DNA of 42,306 nucleotides from Sediminibacterium sp. (GTDB taxonomy: Bacteria > Bacteroidota > Bacteroidia > Chitinophagales > Chitinophagaceae), in contig JAOASV010000203.1 in assembly GCA_030158535.1 (NCBI GenBank), positions 1-42,306 of the forward strand. The letters are read 5' to 3'. The notes beneath the pieces are model-generated. The model saw only the letters and a list, made by a program, of their open reading frames with translations. It was not told where the DNA came from and did no database searches. This document shows positions 24,822-33,499 of this stretch, in pieces. A program made the position numbers and the translations under genes. Position 1 is the stretch's first letter, and each line of letters opens with the position of its first letter.

Positions 24822-25775
24822 ATGAAAGTAACGGATCATTTACAGCAGGCAAAAGACACCCTTATTTCTTTTGAAGTATTACCTCCGCTAAAAGGTAAGA
24901 CCATCAATACTTTATACGAGCATTTAGACCCTTTAATGGAGTTTAAACCTTCTTGGATTAATGTGACCTACCACCGTAGCGAAACCATGTTCAAGAAAAA
25001 AATTGATGGCACTTTTGAAAAAGTGGAAGTACGTAAGCGCCCGGGTACTGTGGGTATTTGTGCGGCTATTATGAACCACTATCAAGTGGACGCGATTCCA
25101 CACATTATTTGTGGTGGATTTACTAAAAGAGAAACCGAGGACGCTTTAATTGATTTAGACTTTTTAGGCATTGATAATGCACTTGTGTTAAGAGGGGATG
25201 CTGCAAAAAATGAATCTTCATTTGAGCCTGAAAAAGATGGTAATCATTTTGCTATCGATTTAATTAAGCAGGTAAACAATATGAACAATGGTGTTTATTT
25301 AGATGAGGATATTAAAAACGGCGGCCAAACAAAATTTTGTGTGGGTGTTGCAGGATATCCAGAAAAACATTTTGAAGCACCCAATTTAGAAATTGATTTA
25401 AAGCATTTAAAAAACAAAGTAGATGAAGGCGCAAGCTACATCATGACACAGATGTTTTTTGACAATCAAAAATTTTATGATTTCGTGAAAGCCTGTAGGG
25501 ATATGGGTATTAACGTTCCTATCATACCCGGACTTAAACCCATTACCAATAAAAAACAACTCTCTGTTTTACCCCGAATATTCCATGTAGACATTCCTAC
25601 CGATTTGTCTAATGCAATAAATAAATGTAAAACAGATGCGGATTGCGAACAAGTTGGAACCGAATGGTTGATACAGCAAAGTAGGGAGCTTAAAGCATTT
25701 GGCGTTCCTGTACTACATTATTACACTTTGGGAAAACCAAAAGTCATCTTTAACGCAGTTAAAGAATTGGTGTAA
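24822..25775 (+). CDS. metF: 5,10-Methylenetetrahydrofolate reductase (MetF)
   Basis: FAD enzyme making 5-methyl-THF for methionine synthesis. The start MKVTDHLQQAKDTLISFEVLPPLKG contains the catalytic Glu of the SFE(V)-PP motif. Other family segments are INVTYHR, HIICGGFTKRETEDALIDL, NALVLRGD, VGVAGYPEKH, YIMTQMFFDN and IIPGLKPI. With the ATG at 24822 the product is 317 residues, normal for bacterial MetF. The frame is open back to 24738, but a promoter (24769-24801) lies in that stretch and the extra residues are not conserved in the family as I know it. Divergent from lptB; convergent with the TlpA-like gene, whose stop immediately follows. Confidence 0.94.
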   Translation: MKVTDHLQQAKDTLISFEVLPPLKGKTINTLYEHLDPLMEFKPSWINVTYHRSETMFKKKIDGTFEKVEVRKRPGTVGICAAIMNHYQVDAIPHIICGGFTKRETEDALIDLDFLGIDNALVLRGDAAKNESSFEPEKDGNHFAIDLIKQVNNMNNGVYLDEDIKNGGQTKFCVGVAGYPEKHFEAPNLEIDLKHLKNKVDEGASYIMTQMFFDNQKFYDFVKACRDMGINVPIIPGLKPITNKKQLSVLPRIFHVDIPTDLSNAINKCKTDADCEQVGTEWLIQQSRELKAFGVPVLHYYTLGKPKVIFNAVKELV

Positions 25776-27236
25776 TTATTTGGTAGGCGCTTTTTTACTT
25801 TTTACCTGAATAATATCGTCAAACTGTTCGATTGTTAATTGTTTGGCAATGATGCGTTTGTCTTTGTCTAACAAATAAACAGTAGGTGTTTTATAGATAT
25901 CGTAAAGCTGTCTATAATTGGCCCTACCTGCTTTTTCATCCGCCTCTTTTGCAGCTTTTGTTTGGTAGGCGTGAATCCAATTTTTCAAGTTTTTTTCTGT
26001 CACAAATTTTTTCCAGGCAGCTTGTTCGGCATCGTAAATATTTACACCTAGCATGGTCATACCAACAGCCTTCCATTTGGCTCTATAAAACGAATCCAGT
26101 CTTGGAAGTTCTTCTTTACAATGTCCACAATTAGGATCGTAAAATACCACCATGGTATAAGTAGAAGGGATATTATAGAGGGAAACGGGTTTACCAAGAG
26201 AATCCACCAAATCCAGTGCTGGCGCGGGTAAGCCAATTTGGTTGGCCATTAAACTATAAGCTCTTTCCGTGACTGTTTTTCTGGACGCAGGGTTTAAAAT
26301 AACCGTATCACCTTTGGCATAAAAATTTTCAAATAAATACACAAATACTTTGTCTTGCCCCATAAATTCGGGCGCCATATACTTATTGGTAAACTTGGTA
26401 AGTAGGTATGGATAAATTTCTTTTCCAGTTTTTGCCATGAGTAACATGTACTTTACTTCTTCAATAACAGAGTCTGGTTCGGCAGAAACATAGTACTTAA
26501 AATATTCGTCTAGTTTTGCTTCAAAAAACGGTGTTCTTAAAAGCCTGTCATCATTAAAAAGTACGTCATCCCAAAAATGATTTTTGACAAAACGGTACGG
26601 CGCCAAAGAATCTGGTTTTCCGTTAACTACAGGCACAGCAGGCGCTACAGGGCGTTTCATGGCACTAAATAGCATCGCCAATAATGATCCAGGATATTTT
26701 TTTACGATATCGTTTCTGTAGCCTTCTACGAGCTTATCTACCTTTCCATACTCGTCTGCTAAACGGGTAGAATCGGCTTTGGTTTTAGCCGCATTAAATT
26801 CGTTTCGGATGTTTTGAAGTTGTTGTCCTTTTTCAGACGAAAAGCTTATATAGGCTTTAAATAAATCGTTGTCTTGTGAACCAGTAATGGTTGCTTTTTC
26901 TTTAACAGTTGTATCACCTTCGATACTAAAATGTTGGTTATCGTCCATTAAAAATTCAAACTGCTTGGTAATTTGTGGCGTAACCACAAAATATACGCCA
27001 CTCGTTAATTTACTATCGCCTTTAAAAACGCCTTGACCACTCGCATCTAGCATGGTAGAGTCTACAAGCACCAGACTTTTACCATAATAACTCCCTATAT
27101 AGATTTTACAATTTGTTAGGGGCTTTAATTTGATATTTATACGCCTTCCAGCAGGTTTTGTTTGTGCACTAATAGCGCTATTCAAACATAACAATGTTAA
27201 AATGGTGATACAAGATTTTGCTAAAAAGTTCTTCAT
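25776..27236 (-). CDS. Periplasmic TlpA-like thiol:disulfide oxidoreductase (DUF4369/DUF5106 type)
   Basis: Exported 486-residue protein with a signal peptide to about Q25. The N-terminal domain (about 32-125, with IYIGSYYGKSLVLVDSTMLD) looks like DUF4369; the middle, helical region (125-330) resembles DUF5106. The C-terminal thioredoxin domain starts near 335 (IGLPAPALDLVDSLGKPV) and carries the redox motif YDPNCGHCKEELP with Cys370 and Cys373, then a cis-Pro segment KTPTVYLLDK. This architecture is very common in Bacteroidota, with roles in cytochrome maturation or periplasmic redox repair; the specific substrate is not known. The last base pairs abut the metF stop (convergent). Confidence 0.87.
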   Translation of the reverse strand: MKNFLAKSCITILTLLCLNSAISAQTKPAGRRINIKLKPLTNCKIYIGSYYGKSLVLVDSTMLDASGQGVFKGDSKLTSGVYFVVTPQITKQFEFLMDDNQHFSIEGDTTVKEKATITGSQDNDLFKAYISFSSEKGQQLQNIRNEFNAAKTKADSTRLADEYGKVDKLVEGYRNDIVKKYPGSLLAMLFSAMKRPVAPAVPVVNGKPDSLAPYRFVKNHFWDDVLFNDDRLLRTPFFEAKLDEYFKYYVSAEPDSVIEEVKYMLLMAKTGKEIYPYLLTKFTNKYMAPEFMGQDKVFVYLFENFYAKGDTVILNPASRKTVTERAYSLMANQIGLPAPALDLVDSLGKPVSLYNIPSTYTMVVFYDPNCGHCKEELPRLDSFYRAKWKAVGMTMLGVNIYDAEQAAWKKFVTEKNLKNWIHAYQTKAAKEADEKAGRANYRQLYDIYKTPTVYLLDKDKRIIAKQLTIEQFDDIIQVKSKKAPTK

Positions 27237-27252
27237 AGAATTAAATTCTATG

Positions 27253-27287
27253 CAAATTTAGGTAATTAGATCATGCAGCCTCTCAAA
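27253..27287 (-). promoter_or_regulatory. Promoter of the TlpA-like gene
   Basis: The minus strand has TAAATTTG (27253-27260), a perfect -7 match, and TTTG (27284-27287) 23 bp upstream as a possible -33 element. The -7 box ends 16 nt before the ATG at 27236. Confidence 0.5.
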
Positions 27288-27293
27288 GCATCT

Positions 27294-27301
27294 TATATTT
27301 G
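27294..27301 (+). promoter_or_regulatory. -7 promoter box for rlmD
   Basis: TATATTTG matches TAnnTTTG fully and ends 6 nt before the GTG at 27308, so the rlmD transcript would be leaderless or nearly so. It excludes the TTG at 27299, which lies inside the box, as the start. Confidence 0.5.
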
Positions 27302-27307
27302 CATGCA

Positions 27308-28732
27308 GTGAGAAAACAAAAAAAACAGCCCATTTTAGAACAGGTATTGGTGCAAGACTATGCAGCCGAGGGCAAGGCATTAGCACGCGTAGACGGCAAA
27401 GTGGTATTTATTGAAGGGGCGGTACCAGGCGACGTTGTGGATGTACAACTCAAAAAAAATAAAGCCGATTGGGCAGAAGGCTTTGTGGTGTCCTTTAGAT
27501 CTTATTCTGAAGACCGGGTGCAACCCTTTTGTGCGCATTTTGGTATTTGTGGCGGTTGTCAGTGGCAAATGCTTCCTTATGCAAAACAGCTAGTGTATAA
27601 ACAACAACAAGTAACCGACAATTTAACCAGAATTGGACGCATACAGCTGCCGGAAATTCAGCCCATTATTGGCGCTGGTCAAACGGAGTTGTACCGCAAT
27701 AAAATGGAATACACGTTTGCTACAAAAAAATATATTCCTTCGGAACTATTTAGGGAAATGAAAGCAGCGGGCGCCGATTTTTCCAATCAACCCGGTGCTG
27801 CAGGTTTTCATGTGCGTGGATTTTTTGATAAAGTGGTAGAGATAGATACTTGTCATTTACAAGAAGAGCCTACCAACCTCATTCGTAAAATGGTGGCACA
27901 GTATGCACTCGATCATGACCTTCCCTACTACGATGTAAAACAGCATACAGGCTGGTTGCGAAATATGTTTGTGCGTAACACCACCACTGGTGAACTCATG
28001 ATTAATGTTGTGTTTGGTTACGAAGATGAGCCACACCGCCTTGCATTACTAGATCAACTCTTAGCAATATTTCCAGCGATCACAACATTATTATATACTA
28101 TCAATACAAAACGAAATGATAGTTTGTATGACTTAGATCCAATAACCTATTTTGGAAATGGTAGTATCACCGAAAAACTGGAAAAATTTTCGTTTAAAAT
28201 AAGTCCTAAATCATTTTTTCAAACCAATACCAAGCAGGCCGAAAAATTATATCAAGTAACGCGCGAATTTGCTGAACTAGATGGTTCGCAAGTGGTGTAT
28301 GATTTGTATTGTGGCACTGGAAGTATTGGTATTTTTTTAAGCGAAGGTGCTAAAAAAGTTGTGGGCGTGGAAGTAGTAGCGGACGCCATCGAAGATGCAA
28401 AAATAAATGCAGCACTCAACAATTTAAACCATACTGCATTTTTTGCTGGTGACGTTATTGACATTGTAGATGACGCTTTTTTTACCACGCATGGCAAGCC
28501 AGACGTGGTTATCACAGATCCACCAAGAGCAGGCATGCATGATAAGCTCGTAAAAAAATTATTGGAAATAGCGGCACCTACCATTGTATACGTGAGTTGT
28601 AACCCTGCTACACAGGCTAGAGATTTAGCCCTTCTTGATGAAAAATATGAGGTTACTAAAATACAACCTGTAGATATGTTTCCGCACACACTTCATATCG
28701 AAAATGTAGTGCAGTTAAAATTAAAAAAATAG
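27308..28732 (+). CDS. rlmD: 23S rRNA (uracil-5-)-methyltransferase RlmD family
   Basis: SAM-dependent rRNA m5U methyltransferase. The N-terminal TRAM domain (about 1-60) is followed by an iron-sulfur cysteine cluster, FCAHFGICGGCQWQ, with a fourth Cys in DTCHLQ. The SAM-binding site is VYDLYCGTGSIGIFL, and the catalytic region shows DPPRAGMHDKL and the nucleophile Cys in YVSCNPATQARDL. About 474 residues from GTG 27308; the frame opens at TTG 27299, but that codon is inside the promoter box. The ATG at 27303 is out of frame. The RlmD versus RlmC/RumA naming is by overall resemblance. It is followed after 1 bp by the first rhomboid gene. Confidence 0.88.
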   Translation: MRKQKKQPILEQVLVQDYAAEGKALARVDGKVVFIEGAVPGDVVDVQLKKNKADWAEGFVVSFRSYSEDRVQPFCAHFGICGGCQWQMLPYAKQLVYKQQQVTDNLTRIGRIQLPEIQPIIGAGQTELYRNKMEYTFATKKYIPSELFREMKAAGADFSNQPGAAGFHVRGFFDKVVEIDTCHLQEEPTNLIRKMVAQYALDHDLPYYDVKQHTGWLRNMFVRNTTTGELMINVVFGYEDEPHRLALLDQLLAIFPAITTLLYTINTKRNDSLYDLDPITYFGNGSITEKLEKFSFKISPKSFFQTNTKQAEKLYQVTREFAELDGSQVVYDLYCGTGSIGIFLSEGAKKVVGVEVVADAIEDAKINAALNNLNHTAFFAGDVIDIVDDAFFTTHGKPDVVITDPPRAGMHDKLVKKLLEIAAPTIVYVSCNPATQARDLALLDEKYEVTKIQPVDMFPHTLHIENVVQLKLKK

Positions 28733-28733
28733 T

Positions 28734-29450
28734 ATGACAGAGTTTAGACCCGGCCGATTTGAAATTTTGCCTGTTATCATTAAAAATCTTTTAATCATTA
28801 ATGGGTTATTTTATTTGGCGCAAATCACATTTCCAGAATCACCGACTGCAAATTTTAGTCTCGAAGATTTGTTTGCATTACATGCATGGCAAAGTGAATT
28901 GTTTAAGCCATGGCAACTAGTAACGCACTTATTCATGCACGGCGACTTCTATCATATTTTAGGTAATATGTTTGCACTTTGGATGTTTGGATCGGTGTTA
29001 GAAAACTTATGGGGTTCTGCTCGTTTTATTACTTTCTATTTGGTTTGTGGCTTAGGCGCAGCGCTGATTCATTTGTTATTTTTAAATTATGAATTAACGC
29101 CACTCATTGAAGAATTTCAAACCAGAGAAAAGTTAGGACTAATCAATGAAGCAGTAGCTTTCAAGTACAATCAAATTATTAATACCGCAACGCTTGGCGC
29201 TAGTGGCGCTGTGTTTGGTATATTGGCGGCCTTTGTGTACCTCTTTCCTAACACCTATATCTATTTATACTTTTTTGTACCCGTTAAAGCAAAGTGGGTA
29301 GGTCTAATTTATTTTGGCTTCGAAGTTTTTAGTGCGGTGCAAAATGCAGCTGGCGACAATGTTGCAAGATGGGCGCACGTGGGTGGCGCACTTGTAGGAC
29401 TTATAATTGTCATTACTTGGAACAAAACAAACAAAAAAACGTTTTACTAG
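28734..29450 (+). CDS. Rhomboid-family intramembrane serine protease (active)
   Basis: 238 residues, about six membrane helices. The catalytic pair is present: Ser157 in LGASGAVFGIL and His215 in WAHVGGALVG. The HGDFYHILGNMF segment supplies the conserved His74 and Asn78 of the oxyanion region. The enzyme cleaves membrane proteins within or near their transmembrane segments; the substrate is unknown. It begins 1 bp after the rlmD stop and is followed 14 bp later by a second rhomboid-fold gene, an arrangement I recall as frequent in Bacteroidota. Confidence 0.92.
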   Translation: MTEFRPGRFEILPVIIKNLLIINGLFYLAQITFPESPTANFSLEDLFALHAWQSELFKPWQLVTHLFMHGDFYHILGNMFALWMFGSVLENLWGSARFITFYLVCGLGAALIHLLFLNYELTPLIEEFQTREKLGLINEAVAFKYNQIINTATLGASGAVFGILAAFVYLFPNTYIYLYFFVPVKAKWVGLIYFGFEVFSAVQNAAGDNVARWAHVGGALVGLIIVITWNKTNKKTFY

Positions 29451-29464
29451 AATAAAGCCATTCC

Positions 29465-30331
29465 ATGCCACAACAACGTTTTATGTCAAATAGAAAAATG
29501 CTGCTCGGAGAAGACAGCAATGCGCTTGTTTTTTTATTTGCAGTAAACATGACCATTTTTGTACTCATCAGTTTCTTAAAGACTGTGTACTATTTAACGG
29601 ACACACCGCTGGAGCTTTTTGAGCGTCAAATTGTGGACTTTTTTAGAATGCCTGGCAGTTTTGCAGCTGTACTATATAAGCCATGGACTTTTTTGATTCA
29701 CTTTTTTAGCCAGTATCATTTTTGGCAGCTCGTGAGTAGTATGTTATGGCTTTGGAGTTTTGGCTATATTTTTCAGGACTTATCTGGTAATAAACATGTA
29801 ATTCCTGTTTATATCTATTCGGGAGTGCTTGGTGCAATTGGGTTTTTAACGGTGAATGCCCTGCTACCTGGGCACGCAAATGGGGTACAACCCATTATGG
29901 GCGCTGGTGCTAGTGTAGTGGGTATTGCTGTTGCAACCACGGTATTGGCCCCAAAGTACAAGCTGTTTCCACTCGTTAACGGCGGCATTCCACTTTGGGT
30001 ATTGACCCTTGTATTTTTAGTATTGGATTTTTCAACATCTGCCGTAGTTCCTGCTATACTTATTTCACACATCATCGCTGCGCTGGTAGGTTTTGGTTAC
30101 GTGAAGCTTTTACAAAATGGCACCAATACAGGCGAATGGATGATTCGATTTTACCACTGGGGTAATAATTTATTAGCTCCAAAAAGTACACGTATTGTAA
30201 AAGCTGATACAAGAGGTTTTGATTCGACAGAAAATAAGTTAAATGCAATTCTAGATAAAATGAATATCGTAGGCTATGACAATTTAACTGAAAGCGAAAA
30301 AGCATTTTTGAAATCTGCGAGTCAGGAATAA
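29465..30331 (+). CDS. Rhomboid-fold protein lacking catalytic residues (pseudo-rhomboid)
   Basis: 288 residues with about six membrane helices and a cytoplasmic C-terminal tail (about 225-288). By alignment with the neighbouring rhomboid, the catalytic Ser position in GASG is Gly148 in MGAGASVVGIA; Ser150 is two residues off. The helix-2 His and Asn are Gln88 and Ser92 (HFWQLVSSML). Only His202 in SHIIAALVGF is kept. This argues for an inactive, iRhom- or derlin-like binding role, perhaps as a partner of the active rhomboid encoded 14 bp upstream. The C-terminal tail NKLNAILDKMNIVGYDNLT resembles the short DUF6576-like tail found at the end of Bacteroidota rhomboids (recalled, not searched). 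Confidence 0.8.
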   Translation: MPQQRFMSNRKMLLGEDSNALVFLFAVNMTIFVLISFLKTVYYLTDTPLELFERQIVDFFRMPGSFAAVLYKPWTFLIHFFSQYHFWQLVSSMLWLWSFGYIFQDLSGNKHVIPVYIYSGVLGAIGFLTVNALLPGHANGVQPIMGAGASVVGIAVATTVLAPKYKLFPLVNGGIPLWVLTLVFLVLDFSTSAVVPAILISHIIAALVGFGYVKLLQNGTNTGEWMIRFYHWGNNLLAPKSTRIVKADTRGFDSTENKLNAILDKMNIVGYDNLTESEKAFLKSASQE

Positions 30332-30367
30332 TTTTTTGTTCCCGTCATTAATTCTTATTTTTAATGT

Positions 30368-31483
30368 ATGGCGGGAAGTTTTATTAGGCGGGCAACCAAA
30401 ACGGTTTTTTTATGTATCAACTTGCTAGTTGCCGTTATTTTTTTGTTAGCCTGTTTAACGCCTTTTGCACCTACTAGTACTTGGTGGATTTTAGGATTTA
30501 CAGGATTGGTAGTACCCTATGCAATTGTCATTTTATTTTTCTTTGCTATTTTTTGGCTCATTGCTAAACCCAAGCTATCACTCATTTCTATCGTAGTGCT
30601 TTGTATCGGATGGCAACAAATTGGTGTTATTGCAGCCGTAAAACCAGGGCCTATGTTGTCCGACCGAAAAAGAGAAAATCATATACGAATTATCGATTGG
30701 AATATTCAAAGTTTTAACGGATTATCTAAAAAACCACTAGTTAAAAAGCAAATACGTAAAGATATTGCTGCTAGTATTTTGCAACTAGAACCTGATGTTG
30801 TTTGCTTGCAAGAATTTAATAGTTCTGAATTAGGTGGCGCACAAACCAATAATATTGCGTTATTTAAAAAGCGGTATAAATATTTTTATTTTTCTCGAGA
30901 CTACACTAGAAATGATGGGGCGTATCAATCAGGTTGCATCATCTTTTCTAAATATCAAATCATTGATTCTGGAAAAATTAAATTTCCTGTAGCAGAGAGT
31001 TTAATTTATGTTGATATTTTAAAAGGCGAGGATACCATTCGAATATTTAATACCCACCTTCAGTCATTTAAATTCAAGCAAAACGATTATTCTGATATAG
31101 AAAAAATTAAAGAGCAGGACGCTAAAACCATTGACGCTTCTATGAACCTATTTAATAAAATGGGTCAGGCGTTTAAAAGAAGGGGTCCTCAATCTGAGCT
31201 TGTAAAAAAATCCCTGGAATCCTCGCCGCATCCTTCCATCATTTGTGGCGATTTTAATGATGTTCCTAATTCCTATACCTATTTTACCATCCGAAACAAT
31301 TGGAAGGATGCATTTTTGCAAAAAGGGTTTGGTATTGGCAGTAGTTTTACAACCCTTGCTCCAACACTTCGTATCGACTATATTTTAGCAAGCCCTCCCT
31401 TTGACATCATTACATTTGATATGATCGATGAAGGGCTTAGTGACCATGTGATGCTGGTTTCTGACGTACAATTAAAAAAATAA
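30368..31483 (+). CDS. Membrane-anchored endonuclease/exonuclease/phosphatase family protein
   Basis: 371 residues: three N-terminal membrane helices (about 14-95), then an EEP (DNase I-like) domain from IRIIDWNIQSFNG to the end. Metal and catalytic motifs are visible: Asn in DWNIQ, Glu in VCLQEFN, the FNTHLQS block, ICGDFNDVPNSYTY with Asp/Asn, and the final SDHVML with catalytic His. It could act on nucleic acids, phosphoinositides or other phosphodiesters; the membrane anchor is typical of a Bacteroidota clade of unknown substrate. The ATG at 30368 is used; an overlapping ATG at 30364 is out of frame. Confidence 0.87.
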   Translation: MAGSFIRRATKTVFLCINLLVAVIFLLACLTPFAPTSTWWILGFTGLVVPYAIVILFFFAIFWLIAKPKLSLISIVVLCIGWQQIGVIAAVKPGPMLSDRKRENHIRIIDWNIQSFNGLSKKPLVKKQIRKDIAASILQLEPDVVCLQEFNSSELGGAQTNNIALFKKRYKYFYFSRDYTRNDGAYQSGCIIFSKYQIIDSGKIKFPVAESLIYVDILKGEDTIRIFNTHLQSFKFKQNDYSDIEKIKEQDAKTIDASMNLFNKMGQAFKRRGPQSELVKKSLESSPHPSIICGDFNDVPNSYTYFTIRNNWKDAFLQKGFGIGSSFTTLAPTLRIDYILASPPFDIITFDMIDEGLSDHVMLVSDVQLKK

Positions 31484-31485
31484 AA

Positions 31486-31493
31486 TACCTTCG
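31486..31493 (+). promoter_or_regulatory. Possible -7 promoter box for cysS
   Basis: TACCTTCG, seven of eight to TAnnTTTG, ends 7 nt before the cysS ATG (31501). The same TTCG variant occurs in front of lysS. Confidence 0.35.
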
Positions 31494-31500
31494 TGACCTC

Positions 31501-33015
31501 ATGGCACCTTTAAAAGTATACAACTCGTTAACGCGTCAAAAAGAAGTATTTACGCCCATCAATGCGCCTTATGTGGGCATGTATGTGTGTGGTCCTACTG
31601 TTTCTGGCGAAAGCCATTTAGGTCATGCTAGGCCCTTTATTACTTTTGATGTGGTATTTCGTTACTTACAGCACCTTGGATACAAGGTTCGGTACGTTCG
31701 TAACATTACCGACGCTGGACACTTTGAAGAAGAAGGTAGAGAAGCAGAAGATAAAATTGCAACTAAAGCAATTCTTGAAAAATTAGAACCGATGGAGCTG
31801 GTGCAGAAATACACCAATATGTTTCATTGGGCTATGCAGCAGTTTAATAATTTACCACCAAGTATTGAGCCTACTGCAACGGGTCATATTGTGGAGCAAA
31901 TAGAAATGATTAAACAAATTATTGCAGATGGTTATGCGTATGAAGCCAACGGATCTGTGTATTTTAATGTCGAAAAATACAACACTGACTTTTCTAAAAA
32001 AGGTCAACCATATGGCATATTAAGTGGACGTAATTTAGAAGATCAAATAGATACAACAAGAGAGCTTGATAACCAAGATGAAAAGCAAAACAAATCTGAT
32101 TTTGCGTTATGGAAAAAAGCACCACCAGAACATATCATGCGCTGGCAAAGCCCATGGGGAGAAGGTTTCCCGGGTTGGCATATTGAGTGTTCTGCCATGA
32201 GTTCAAAATATTTAGGTAAAAAATTTGATATACATGGTGGCGGAATGGATTTACAATTCCCGCACCACGAATGTGAAATCGCACAGAGCACTGTATGTAA
32301 TCATGTGGCACCTGCCAATTATTGGTTGCATAATAATATGATTACCATCAACGGAAAAAAGATGGGCAAGAGTTATAACAACGTTATTAAACTCTCTGAA
32401 CTTTTTGCCGGAACACATCCAATATTAGAGCAAGCATACGCGCCTAATACCGTGCGCTTTTTTATTTTACAAAGCCATTACAGAGGCACACTTGATTTTA
32501 GCAATGAAGCGCTTATTGCTGCCGATAAAGCGGCAAAACGTTTGTGGGAAGCCTATGAGTGGTTGTCTAAACTACAGGTTTCAGATGTAGCATCTACCCC
32601 TAGTGATATTGAATTGGATAAAAAAGTAAATGTACTTGTTGATGATTTTGCCGTATTTATGAGTGATGATTTTAGTACGCCTAAAGTATTAGCAAATATG
32701 TTTGAACTAGTGCCAATCATAAATGGTATTAAAGATAAACACACAGCATCGACAGCGTTATCTAATAGCACTTTACTACATCTACAGCGTTCTTTAAAAA
32801 TTTACCTCGAAGATATTTTTGGACTGGTTGCGCCTTCTGCCGCAAATACTGCTGTACTAGATGGCGTATTACAATTACTAATTGAAGTGCGCAGTCAGGC
32901 CAAGGCAAGTAAAGATTTTGTTACTTCTGATAAAATCCGAAACCAACTAATGGCGCTAGGCATTCAATTAAAAGACGAGAAAGACGGAAGCGTTAGTTAT
33001 TCTGTATCCAATTAA
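31501..33015 (+). CDS. cysS: Cysteinyl-tRNA synthetase
   Basis: Charges tRNA-Cys with cysteine. Class I motifs: the HIGH variant HLGH in CGPTVSGESHLGHARPF (about 31-47) and the KMSKS variant KKMGKSYNN. Zinc ligands are visible as the Cys before GPTV, the Cys in WHIECSAMS and His/Glu in FPHHECEIAQS. At 504 residues it has the usual length. A C-terminal anticodon-recognition region follows (about 350-504). The stop (33013-33015) overlaps the stop of the convergent merC-like gene by three bases in a shared TTAA. Confidence 0.96.
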   Translation: MAPLKVYNSLTRQKEVFTPINAPYVGMYVCGPTVSGESHLGHARPFITFDVVFRYLQHLGYKVRYVRNITDAGHFEEEGREAEDKIATKAILEKLEPMELVQKYTNMFHWAMQQFNNLPPSIEPTATGHIVEQIEMIKQIIADGYAYEANGSVYFNVEKYNTDFSKKGQPYGILSGRNLEDQIDTTRELDNQDEKQNKSDFALWKKAPPEHIMRWQSPWGEGFPGWHIECSAMSSKYLGKKFDIHGGGMDLQFPHHECEIAQSTVCNHVAPANYWLHNNMITINGKKMGKSYNNVIKLSELFAGTHPILEQAYAPNTVRFFILQSHYRGTLDFSNEALIAADKAAKRLWEAYEWLSKLQVSDVASTPSDIELDKKVNVLVDDFAVFMSDDFSTPKVLANMFELVPIINGIKDKHTASTALSNSTLLHLQRSLKIYLEDIFGLVAPSAANTAVLDGVLQLLIEVRSQAKASKDFVTSDKIRNQLMALGIQLKDEKDGSVSYSVSN

Positions 33016-33404
33016 TGATTGCAATCGTCGGCGTGTGCGTGGTTATGTACCCTGCACAATTTATAATTTAAATAATGGGCTATTACGACCAGTGCTACTG
33101 CTGGAAGTAACAGCATAAGGCTATGCGAGTGCAGCATCGATTTTATAAATAGTAAACTGATGCCCGCTGCAAATAACAACATTGGATAATAACTGTGATG
33201 GTGTTTTTTACGACCATGGTACAAAGAGTAAACACCGACAACAAACGCAAGGGCAATCATGATAAATTCAAAGCCTTGGTTTTCGATAATATTGACCCCA
33301 AAAAGAGGCAAACTGCTCAAAATAAGTGGGAGCACCGCGCAATGTATGGCGCATGCAACCGATGCAGCAATACCAAAAGCGTCCCAGTTGATTTTGAATT
33401 TCAT
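33012..33404 (-). CDS. MerC-domain small membrane protein
   Basis: 130 residues with four predicted membrane helices. The MerC-like metal motif is the Cys-containing first helix CAIHCAVLPLILSSLPLFG (about 18-36), and the C-terminus is rich in metal ligands (HNHAHADDCNH). MerC proteins move Hg(II), and Bacteroidota members probably other soft or transition metals; mercury resistance is not implied. It is divergent from the SCO-Fur unit around a palindromic operator (33423-33439). Its own promoter has TTTG and TACCTTTA boxes 19 bp apart, with the operator between or over them, and the predicted start site is at the ATG itself (33404). Confidence 0.8.
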   Translation of the reverse strand: MKFKINWDAFGIAASVACAIHCAVLPLILSSLPLFGVNIIENQGFEFIMIALAFVVGVYSLYHGRKKHHHSYYPMLLFAAGISLLFIKSMLHSHSLMLLLPAVALVVIAHYLNYKLCRVHNHAHADDCNH

Positions 33405-33409
33405 GATTG

Positions 33410-33440
33410 TAAAGGTACACTATTGCAACTATGTTGCAAA
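33410..33440 (-). promoter_or_regulatory. merC promoter (-33 TTTG, -7 TACCTTTA)
   Basis: On the minus strand TTTG (33437-33440) and TACCTTTA (33410-33417) are 19 bp apart, the expected Bacteroidota spacing. The -7 box ends 5 nt before the merC ATG, predicting a leaderless or near-leaderless transcript. The operator palindrome overlaps the -33 box. Confidence 0.55.
33423..33439. promoter_or_regulatory. Perfect palindromic operator TTGCAAC-N3-GTTGCAA
   Basis: Two perfect 7-bp arms around TAT, in the 96-bp gap between the divergent merC-like and SCO genes, overlapping the merC -33 element. A Fur-family regulator gene is the next gene after SCO, making it the natural candidate binder. Size and symmetry fit Fur/Zur/PerR-type boxes, though the sequence differs from the E. 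coli Fur box. Confidence 0.65.
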
Positions 33441-33499
33441 ATGTTAAAATGCCCTTGTGGAGCGCCAATAACCGTAACTTTGAAGCCAATTCGAAATAT

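Noticed and set aside
28252..28689. 145-codon open frame antisense to rlmD
   Set aside because: It lies wholly within the well-supported rlmD gene and its translation has no recognisable domain; it is a shadow frame.
33012..33404. Mercury-resistance operon
   Set aside because: No merR, merA, merT or merP nearby; MerC-domain proteins are widespread in Bacteroidota without mercury resistance.
33431..33499. Upstream extension of the SCO gene
   Set aside because: It would start inside the operator palindrome; the ATG at 33500 directly precedes the membrane anchor.
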